Source: CAYXVB01 sp964467785 (GTDB lineage: Bacteria; Bdellovibrionota; UBA1018). Taken from it: 14,664 nucleotides of DNA. The notes under the pieces were generated by a model. It was not told where the DNA came from, did no database searches, and worked only from the letters and a program-made list of their open reading frames with translations. The position numbers were made by a program, and so were the translations under genes. Position 1 is the stretch's first letter. Each line of letters begins with the position of its first letter. Location of the stretch: NCBI GenBank assembly GCA_964467785.1, contig CAYXVB010000089.1, positions 1 to 14,664 on the forward strand, read 5' to 3'. Positions 7,201 through 14,664 of this stretch are shown here, piece by piece.

Positions 7201-7571
7201 GCACCCTCAAGATCACCTCGCAAAACCTGGATGAAGTCCTCAACAAGAACGACATCGTCTTTCTCGACTTCTGGGCGGCCTGGTGCGGCCCCTGCCGGAT
7301 GTTCGGGCCAATCTTTGAGTCATTCGCCGCCAAGCACCCAGAGGCCGCCTTTGGCAAGATCGACACCGAAGCCGAACAACAGCTCGCCGCTGATTTTCGG
7401 ATCATGTCGATCCCCACGCTCATGATTTTCCGCGACAATATCCTGGTGTTCTCGCATTCGGGCGTCGTTCCCGAAGCCGGACTCGAGGAGCTGCTCACCA
7501 AGGTCAAGTCGCTCGACATGAACCAGGTGCGCAAGGAGATCGATGCGCAGGAAAAAGAACAGGAAACCTGA
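7197..7571 (+). CDS. Thioredoxin-like protein
   Basis: The 124-residue cytoplasmic protein has a single thioredoxin fold with the classical active site WCGPC (Trp29 to Cys33) in FLDFWAAWCGPCRMF. The cis-proline motif SIPTLMIF is present with Pro73. These identify a dithiol-disulfide oxidoreductase. It lacks a signal peptide. The C-terminus runs about 15 residues past the usual fold end with a charged helix (VRKEIDAQEKEQET). Because it is translated together with the ArsR-rhodanese regulator (ATGA overlap), it may reduce the persulfide or disulfide on that regulator or share its stress signal. This is inference, since it could equally be a general thioredoxin. The stop at 7569-7571 precedes the acetyltransferase start by 43 bases. 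Confidence 0.93.
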   Translation: MSTLKITSQNLDEVLNKNDIVFLDFWAAWCGPCRMFGPIFESFAAKHPEAAFGKIDTEAEQQLAADFRIMSIPTLMIFRDNILVFSHSGVVPEAGLEELLTKVKSLDMNQVRKEIDAQEKEQET

Positions 7572-7599
7572 AACAGTCGCCGAATCCGACGCATCGACT

Positions 7600-7605
7600 T
7601 ATACT
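7600..7605 (+). promoter_or_regulatory. -10 element (TATACT) ahead of the acetyltransferase gene
   Basis: TATACT matches the -10 consensus at five of six positions and ends nine bases before the ATG at 7615, which predicts a leader of about three bases. The region 17 bases upstream (TCGCCG) is a poor -35 box with three of six matches, so this promoter is weaker evidence than the other three. Confidence 0.4.
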
Positions 7606-7614
7606 TCGAATTCC

Positions 7615-8067
7615 ATGAACCAACCTTTCCGCTCCGCGCGCGTCGCGGATACCGAAGCGCTACTGGACCTGGTCCGCGATTTCCATATCGAGGAACACCT
7701 CGCATATGAGCGCGAAGCCGTACGCCGGATTTTATCTGACCTGATCCAACGACCCGAGTTTGGGCAAGTCTGGGTACTCGAACACTCCGGGCACATCTCG
7801 GGTTACGCGCTAGTAGGGTACGGTTACTCCATCGAGTATGGAGGCCGGGATGCATTCATCGACGAGCTTTATATCGTCCCCGGTGAGCGCAAAAAAGGTC
7901 TCGGCATGCGTTTTCTGGAATGGATTCGCGATCAGGCCCGGGTAGCGGGCATCTCGGTGATCCACCTCGAAGTCGACAACAGCAACGAGCGCGCGTACGA
8001 GATCTATCAAGCGTTTGGCTTCAAGCCCAAGAACCGGCGCATGATGTCGCTTTGGCCGGACACCTAA
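7615..8067 (+). CDS. GNAT-family N-acetyltransferase
   Basis: The 150-residue single-domain protein has the GNAT fold. Its acetyl-CoA pyrophosphate-binding motif A is in ELYIVPGERKKGLGMRF (RKKGLG loop), followed by motif B with HLEVDNSNERAYEIYQAFGF, where the N-x-x-A-x-x-x-Y pattern is canonical. The substrate cannot be told from sequence; a small molecule, a peptide or a protein N-terminus are all possible. An in-frame ATG at 7543 overlapping the thioredoxin gene would add 24 polar residues unlike the family. The ATG at 7615 gives the normal start and has a -10 box just upstream. The stop TAA is nine bases from the end of the convergent lon gene. Confidence 0.88.
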   Translation: MNQPFRSARVADTEALLDLVRDFHIEEHLAYEREAVRRILSDLIQRPEFGQVWVLEHSGHISGYALVGYGYSIEYGGRDAFIDELYIVPGERKKGLGMRFLEWIRDQARVAGISVIHLEVDNSNERAYEIYQAFGFKPKNRRMMSLWPDT

Positions 8068-8076
8068 GCTCAGCCG

Positions 8077-10680
<2,604 letters not shown>

Positions 10681-10687
10681 TCGAATG

Positions 10688-10693
10688 TCCCTC
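10688..10693 (-). promoter_or_regulatory. Shine-Dalgarno site of lon
   Basis: GAGGGA on the minus strand lies seven bases before the lon ATG and supports the start at 10680. No convincing promoter is seen in the 72 bases between lon and the lipoprotein gene, so lon may be partly read from upstream. Confidence 0.7.
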
Positions 10694-10712
10694 GAGGACT
10701 CATATGGTCACG

Positions 10713-10729
10713 CTTGTCCATTTGGCAAG
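10713..10729. repeat. Imperfect inverted repeat upstream of lon
   Basis: CTTGTCCA, T, TTGGCAAG reads as a 17-base imperfect palindrome with six of eight pairs matching. It lies about 33 bases upstream of the lon start codon and could be a regulator site or chance. I do not recognise it as a known heat-shock operator. Confidence 0.3.
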
Positions 10730-10752
10730 CCGGGGGCACTCGAAAAGCCCGA

Positions 10753-11295
10753 TCAGCGGATCTCGTTGGAGGGAGGGGCCATGAGGATGCCTAACTGAAT
10801 TTTCTCCAGCATTTCAGCCACTCTCGACGTATCCGGCTCGTCGGAGTTGACGTAATCGGCCGGGGTCCCATCCTCCTTGAGCCGCTCGATCTCCTCGGTC
10901 AATCGCACGGAGACGTCAGTGCCGCCGATGCGACTGAGTGCTTCGATCGTGAATTTGTAGCGAGTTTGCAGCATTTTACGGCGCGGAGAGTCATTGACCG
11001 TGTACTCCACGTACTTGTCTCGAGACTGGCCGTAAATCCAATCGGTTTCGTACCGGCGGGACGTCAGCTTGCGCGCTTCGAGATCAGTCACTTCCTCTGG
11101 ATCGCGTCTGACGACTTTGAGCCCGGAAAGAGCCTTTTCAATCCCCCGCATCACCACCGGGATCTCGTACTCATAGGTGCGACGCTCGTTGAGTTTGGCG
11201 TAGGCTTGGCTTTTGATCGGAGGTCCCGACGAACAGGCAACAGAAGCAAGCGAAAGCGAGAGCGCGAACCAAACGGAAGCCGGGCGGGTTTTCAT
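10753..11295 (-). CDS. Probable outer-membrane or periplasmic lipoprotein, unknown function
   Basis: This product of about 180 residues starts with a charged MKTRP, a hydrophobic core (VWFALSLSLASVA) and a cysteine followed by SSGPP. That is the layout of a lipoprotein signal, though the residue at -3 to the cysteine is Ser, not the usual Leu. The mature part is hydrophilic with mixed alpha-beta predictions: TYEYEIPVVMRGIEKAL, GLKVVRRD, a YKFTIEAL strand, TDVSVRLTEEIERL and a closing helix VAEMLEKIQLGIL. I do not recognise the family; the fold resembles small two-layer lipoproteins of the BamC or DUF3568 kind only loosely. An ATG at 11325 would add ten residues and sits six bases after the previous stop. 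The start at 11295 gives a normal signal peptide. Neither has a ribosome binding site, so coupling to the gene before is likely. Confidence 0.7.
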   Translation of the reverse strand: MKTRPASVWFALSLSLASVACSSGPPIKSQAYAKLNERRTYEYEIPVVMRGIEKALSGLKVVRRDPEEVTDLEARKLTSRRYETDWIYGQSRDKYVEYTVNDSPRRKMLQTRYKFTIEALSRIGGTDVSVRLTEEIERLKEDGTPADYVNSDEPDTSRVAEMLEKIQLGILMAPPSNEIR

Positions 11296-11331
11296 GCACA
11301 TGGGCAATGGGGCTTTCTGGATCATTTAATT

Positions 11332-11871
11332 TTAAGGTTTCAGCTTGAGGTCCATGATGACGCGAACCGGCTGGGTCAGTTCAAAAACTTCGATCGGGGT
11401 TTCCTTTCGTAGCTGGAGCACGAAAGACCAGGACTCCTCATCCAACGTAGGAAGGAGCATGAGCTTCTCCACTGCCTGGCTCTTGCGGAACGCGGTCATG
11501 ATCCGATGAGTGTCGATGTGCAGGCGTGGCCTGCCGAAGACCGTGAAGATCACCCGCTTCTGATCCGGGGTGACTGAGACCTGATAGAAGGGCGGACGCG
11601 GGATGGCCGCGGGCTCGCCCCCCACATTTCCCTCCAGATCGACGACGAGGCGCTCAAAGCGCCCGTTGGCCGCCCGGCGAATGTCACGCACGACGACGTC
11701 GCTCACAGCCTTGTCCCCGCCCGTCACCAGACCGTCACGGACATAGGACTCGTTCTTTTTGCTGTCCGCGAGAAAGATCTTTTCAGGCTTGAGGTCCGCC
11801 GAGGCATAAGCCGCCCAGCAGGCCGAGCTCAAGGTCAGGGACAATGCCGCCAGCAACATCCGGTTCCACAT
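11332..11871 (-). CDS. Exported protein with an AMIN-like domain
   Basis: The product of about 179 residues begins with MWNR and a hydrophobic stretch (MLLAALSLTLSSACWA), a Sec signal peptide with likely cleavage near AYASA. From about residue 55 the mature protein shows paired beta strands: VSDVVVRDIRRAANG, RFERLVVDLEG, PPFYQVSVTPDQ and KRVIFTVFG. It closes with VFELTQPVRVIMDLKLKP. The R-x-V-V-D-L strand near the start and the PVRVIMDL strand at the end are typical of AMIN and AMIN-like domains, which in other proteins bind peptidoglycan or dock exported proteins to the wall. Other in-frame ATG codons at 11889 and 11859 are possible. It follows the matrixin gene closely, and its TAA lies six bases before the next possible ATG, so these genes form an operon. 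The domain call is by eye and moderately sure. Confidence 0.65.
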   Translation of the reverse strand: MWNRMLLAALSLTLSSACWAAYASADLKPEKIFLADSKKNESYVRDGLVTGGDKAVSDVVVRDIRRAANGRFERLVVDLEGNVGGEPAAIPRPPFYQVSVTPDQKRVIFTVFGRPRLHIDTHRIMTAFRKSQAVEKLMLLPTLDEESWSFVLQLRKETPIEVFELTQPVRVIMDLKLKP

Positions 11872-11901
11872 GCCTTGATTCTGACACATCCGCGTAGCGA
11901 C

Positions 11902-13671
11902 TCAAGCCCAACCCCGGCGGAATCGCCTGCGGACCCACAGGCCGCCGCCGCCCATCACCAGGTAAGGGAGGAACCATCCCGCCACCGCGCCGGGGGCGCC
12001 AGGCCCTTTCCCTTGTCCGGCCGCCTCGACCCGGCCGCAGAAACCCACATTGTCCTGCCCCTGAAGGTGGCGTGGCGGATCACCCGCCGGACTCACATAG
12101 GCCGCAAAATTTTCGTCCTGCCGGCAACGAGAGTTGAACGGGATCTGGTTCTCGAGCACCGGCTCCGGCTCGTTGACCGAACCGGTGAGCAGCACGAAAG
12201 GGACGCTGTCGAGCGAAACCGGTCCAGCCGGATAATACGCGGCCCCGAGAGTCGAATAGCTGACCCGCACCGTGTAATCATCCAGCGGCAAGTCCTCCAC
12301 AACGAGTCGCGAATCGTAGTTCACAAAGCCCGAGTCTCCACGATAGACGTAGTCCTCTGCGTCGGCCGTCATCACCCGCATTCCGCGCGAATCGATCAGC
12401 TCGAGCGACGTCCGGGCCGGCGAGTAGAGACTAAAGCTGACGCCATGAAGATCGATGCGCCCGGAGACTGCGCGCAACTTGTAGTAGACCGTGCTCGAGT
12501 GACTAAACCGATCCACCACGCCAAAACCGCCGCTGCCTCCCGCAAAGGCCACCGGAGCGGTGCTGGCTGCCGCGGAGCTCGCGTTGGTCTGGATCGCGGC
12601 GCCGCTACCTCCCGTGCACCGGGCGACGAACTTGCCGGTCGTGGTGGTGCCGCCCGGCTCGACGATCACGGGAGCCAGCCTATTGCCGCCAACCTCGAGC
12701 AGCGGCGTGCGGCCAAAGGAGCGTCCTCCCGGGCAGACGTCCGAGCGGGAGGTGGAAAAATAGGCGGGAAGAGTGGAACTGCCGGCATAAAACGGCTCGA
12801 CCAACAGGAAGTAAGCCCCCGGCTCGAGACCCGAGATCGTGAATGCGCCATCCTTGGCGGACAGAGCGCTGGCCATCACCGTTCCGCGCCGCCGGGAGAC
12901 CGCCAGCACGTGCGCGCCGAAGATAGGCGGCCCTTGCTCGCTCACCACCGTGCCGGAGATCGCCCCTACGGCACTCGAGCCGCTGGCTGGATAAACGGCG
13001 CGGACGGCGGCCGCCTCGTCGCAGCCGAGATGCGCCTGCTCAGGCGACTCCATGAACAGCATCGTCGACTGGAGGCCGCCGCTGTGCGAGAGGCCGAAAG
13101 CATGGCCCAGCTCGTGAGTGATGACGTTTTCGATAAACACCTTATTGGACTGCGAAAGCGCCATGGAGCCACCCAACCCATAGCCCGAGGTATCGCTCGC
13201 CGAAGTCGTGAAGCGAAAGTTCCGATCGTTGAGGACGATGTCGGTTTCCAAGATCTGTCCGCTCGCCGTGTCGTACCAGACTTGAGTGAGACCGAGCACG
13301 TTGCTCGAGAGATGAGGGTCGCTCTTGGCGTTCGAAGCAAAATAGATCGACGAGAGGCCGTCGTACTCGCTCGCGGGCACGAACTTGGACGCGTCGCCAC
13401 CCTGCCAGTAGTCAAAACGAATCGAGCCGGAAGAGACGTTTTCCCAGCGACGAAGACTCCGGACCACCGAAGCCTGGAACTCACCTTCGCCTACGCCGCT
13501 TTGGTTTCGCGGATTACCGGCGAGATCGAGCTTGACCCGCCCCCCCTTCCAACGCACGGGAACGCCGCTCTCCGTGACGGTCGGCGTGTACGCCCAAGCC
13601 GCTGTGCCGCAAAACGAGGAGAGCACAAGCACCGCCACGGCGAACGAACCCGTTCCCTGACTCTGTCCCAT
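11902..13671 (-). CDS. Exported matrixin-like zinc metalloprotease with a C-terminal membrane anchor
   Basis: The 589-residue protein starts with a Sec signal peptide (cleavage near AAWA, residue 27). A matrixin or metzincin catalytic domain spans about 40-227. It holds the zinc motif HELGHAFGLSH, in which His186, His190 and His196 would bind zinc and Glu187 is the catalytic base, and a Met-turn STMLF with Met204. No cysteine-switch propeptide is visible. Residues about 236-294 resemble a carboxypeptidase-regulatory-like beta-sandwich (ISGTVV ... DGAFTISGLEPGAYFL). A second beta-rich region covers about 395-500. The end has a Gly/Pro-rich linker, a hydrophobic segment (565-580) containing GGGG, and RRRFRR (581-586), which resembles a sorting or anchor tail. 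Substrate unknown. The gene has a strong AAGGAG site inside a small hairpin and follows a gene with a similar tail. Confidence 0.85.
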   Translation of the reverse strand: MGQSQGTGSFAVAVLVLSSFCGTAAWAYTPTVTESGVPVRWKGGRVKLDLAGNPRNQSGVGEGEFQASVVRSLRRWENVSSGSIRFDYWQGGDASKFVPASEYDGLSSIYFASNAKSDPHLSSNVLGLTQVWYDTASGQILETDIVLNDRNFRFTTSASDTSGYGLGGSMALSQSNKVFIENVITHELGHAFGLSHSGGLQSTMLFMESPEQAHLGCDEAAAVRAVYPASGSSAVGAISGTVVSEQGPPIFGAHVLAVSRRRGTVMASALSAKDGAFTISGLEPGAYFLLVEPFYAGSSTLPAYFSTSRSDVCPGGRSFGRTPLLEVGGNRLAPVIVEPGGTTTTGKFVARCTGGSGAAIQTNASSAAASTAPVAFAGGSGGFGVVDRFSHSSTVYYKLRAVSGRIDLHGVSFSLYSPARTSLELIDSRGMRVMTADAEDYVYRGDSGFVNYDSRLVVEDLPLDDYTVRVSYSTLGAAYYPAGPVSLDSVPFVLLTGSVNEPEPVLENQIPFNSRCRQDENFAAYVSPAGDPPRHLQGQDNVGFCGRVEAAGQGKGPGAPGAVAGWFLPYLVMGGGGLWVRRRFRRGWA

Positions 13672-13680
13672 CCGTGAGAC

Positions 13681-13695
13681 ACTCCTTCGTGGAGT
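13681..13695 (-). promoter_or_regulatory. Hairpin that would sequester the matrixin Shine-Dalgarno site
   Basis: Read on the minus strand, ACTCC (13695-13691), loop ACGAA, and GGAGT (13685-13681) form a 5-pair hairpin. The 3' arm contains most of the AAGGAG ribosome site (13687-13682), which is ten bases from the ATG at 13671. Pairing would hide the site. On the plus strand the same bases plus the T run at 13695-13700 mimic a weak intrinsic terminator, but no plus-strand gene ends here. Confidence 0.5.
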
Positions 13696-13700
13696 TTTTT

Positions 13701-13717
13701 CCGCACATCATGTGCGG
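13701..13717. repeat. 7-pair hairpin in the gap between two exported-protein genes
   Basis: CCGCACA, TCA, TGTGCGG is a perfect inverted repeat with 7-base GC-rich arms and a 3-base loop, between the stop at 13729 and the hairpin at the ribosome site. On the minus strand it is followed by six A, not T, so it is not a terminator for that transcript. It could stabilise the upstream message or act as a protein site. Confidence 0.6.
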
Positions 13718-13728
13718 AGAAGCTCGGG

Positions 13729-14511
13729 TCACCGTCTATGCCGGCGTGCGATCCAAACCCAGATCGCGATCCCCAGTGCTAATGCTAACGCGAGAACGCG
13801 CGCAAAAGACAGGGAGCTTTCACCCGAAGCCCCTTCCGGCTCCACGGAGGATGGAGTTTGCAATTGAGGTGCCTGCTGGGACGCTGCGCCAGACGGTAGC
13901 GTGGAGGGGCGATGCGTCGGGCTTTTTCCCTGAACTTCCGCGCCACTAGAGGCGATGCTTCCGGCGCCCCCCTGAGAGCGGATCAGGTCGCGAAATGCAT
14001 CCAAGGTCCACGGCTTGTCAGAGCCCTGCTGACTTATTGCCATGGAGTCAATATGACCATCGACACCCGCACCTACTAGAACCTCTCTACCCGATTGATC
14101 TTGTTTAATATTATACTTTCCGGTCGCCAGCCCCCGGATGTCATAGGTTCCGTCGGGATTTCGTTCTGAGAGGGTGACGACAACGTCTTCGTCCTTGTCA
14201 AAGCGGGCGGCTCCCGCCACCTGCATCCCGATTCCATCTTTTTCGCCACCCAACTCGCGAATGGTCACCCCTCCGCTCGGAACCTGGCCTTTGAATGCTT
14301 CGCTGATTTGAAGCTCATAGTACGTATACAGCCGCTTATTTCCGTCCGAACCTACGCCCCAGTCCGCATGCGAAGCTCCGATTTTACCCCGAACAATCAC
14401 CGGAGTTTCGGCGACGATATCCGGCAGCGGCTGCTCGATAAAACTGGTGGATCCGGCGATCAGCGGGAAGAGAAGAGTGCCGAAGGCGACGATTTTGAAA
14501 ATTTTACGCAT
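13729..14511 (-). CDS. Exported protein with C-terminal membrane anchor, matrixin neighbour
   Basis: The 260-residue protein has a Sec signal peptide (MRKIFKIVAFGTLLFPLIAG) and a beta-rich mature domain of about 150 residues. Key segments are VAETPVIVRGKIG (33-45), YTYYELQISEAFKG (62-75), IRELGGEKDGIGMQV (84-98), and ARFDKDEDVVVTL with GLATGKYNI. From memory, proteins with this segment order often sit beside matrixins in deltaproteobacterial and related genomes, but I know no established function. A Ser/Pro/Gln/Gly-rich linker (about 181-232) leads to a transmembrane segment (235-254) and a final RRHRR. The tail layout repeats that of the adjacent metalloprotease. The gene heads the minus-strand run and has an extended -10 promoter eight bases before its ATG. 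By eye it is more AT-rich than its neighbours, particularly near 14095-14120. Confidence 0.75.
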   Translation of the reverse strand: MRKIFKIVAFGTLLFPLIAGSTSFIEQPLPDIVAETPVIVRGKIGASHADWGVGSDGNKRLYTYYELQISEAFKGQVPSGGVTIRELGGEKDGIGMQVAGAARFDKDEDVVVTLSERNPDGTYDIRGLATGKYNIKQDQSGREVLVGAGVDGHIDSMAISQQGSDKPWTLDAFRDLIRSQGGAGSIASSGAEVQGKSPTHRPSTLPSGAASQQAPQLQTPSSVEPEGASGESSLSFARVLALALALGIAIWVWIARRHRR

Positions 14512-14519
14512 TCTTTAAA

Positions 14520-14528
14520 AGTATAGCA
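14520..14528 (-). promoter_or_regulatory. Extended -10 promoter of the minus-strand secreted-protein run
   Basis: Read on the minus strand, TGCTATACT contains TG-n plus TATACT (five of six), a classic extended -10. No good -35 is seen, which is usual for this class. Eight bases separate it from the ATG at 14511, so the leader would be about two bases at most. The same 57-base gap must also hold the promoter of the divergent tRNA gene, for which only weak boxes are visible (TTGCGC at 14529, CTAAAT at 14551). Confidence 0.55.
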
Positions 14529-14568
14529 TTGCGCTTCGGAAAGACCGGTGCTAAATCCCGAAACCACT

Positions 14569-14644
<76 letters not shown>

Positions 14645-14664
14645 CTTTTAAAAGCCGAATTCCT

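Noticed and set aside
7543..7614. Upstream start of the acetyltransferase overlapping the thioredoxin gene
   Set aside because: It would add 24 polar residues unlike GNAT N-termini; the ATG at 7615 fits the family and the -10 box.
11875..13677. 600-codon open frame on the plus strand opposite the matrixin and AMIN-like genes
   Set aside because: It is Arg/His/Asp-rich with no recognisable domain, and runs antisense to two proteins with signal peptides and clear motifs. Long antisense frames are expected in GC-rich coding DNA.
13681..13700. Intrinsic terminator on the plus strand (ACTCC hairpin followed by T6)
   Set aside because: No plus-strand gene ends here, the stem is only five pairs, and on the minus strand the same bases contain the matrixin ribosome site.

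Overview
The window is chromosomal DNA of a Gram-negative bacterium, roughly 60% GC by eye and densely coded on both strands. Evidence for the outer membrane is a FadL-type porin, a lipoprotein and several secreted proteins. The mix (omega subunit, SmpB, DUF502, FadL and acyl-CoA synthetase in one run, a matrixin with a C-terminal membrane tail, a tRNA with encoded CCA) suggests a Bdellovibrionota or other former deltaproteobacterial lineage. That placement is an inference from gene content. No phage, transposon, CRISPR array or defence system is visible.

Layout. (1) Plus strand, 1-5639: 3' part of rsmA, then a probable operon of FadL-type transporter, DUF502 membrane protein, smpB, long-chain acyl-CoA synthetase and rpoZ, joined by an ATGA overlap or short gaps. 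The transporter and synthetase together suit uptake and activation of long-chain fatty acids. (2) Minus strand, 5655-6461: one protein I do not recognise. (3) Plus strand, 6517-8067: an ArsR-type repressor fused to a rhodanese domain, overlapping a thioredoxin gene, then a GNAT acetyltransferase. The first two look like a thiol or sulfur-redox regulatory unit. (4) Minus strand, 14511-8077: an exported protein with a C-terminal anchor, a matrixin-like zinc metalloprotease with a similar anchor, an AMIN-like exported protein, a probable lipoprotein, and Lon protease with an unusual basic tail. The first four all point to the envelope. (5) Plus strand, 14569-14644: tRNA-Lys(CUU).

The most interesting regulatory pattern concerns translation starts. 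Four genes that head transcription units (starts at 839, 6517, 7615 and 14511) have a sigma70-like -10 element ending only 6 to 9 bases before the start codon. RNA polymerase would then begin at or within about 3 bases of the ATG, giving leaderless or nearly leaderless mRNAs. Several genes further from such promoters (thioredoxin, matrixin, lon) have good Shine-Dalgarno sequences instead. Two further regulatory candidates are a perfect 6-4-6 inverted repeat covering the -35 box of the ArsR-rhodanese gene, and a small hairpin that would hide the matrixin Shine-Dalgarno sequence.

I see no clear intrinsic terminator for any gene here, and no unmistakably new multi-gene system. The best candidates for something under-described are the leaderless-promoter pattern, the ArsR-rhodanese/thioredoxin unit and the anchored protease pair.
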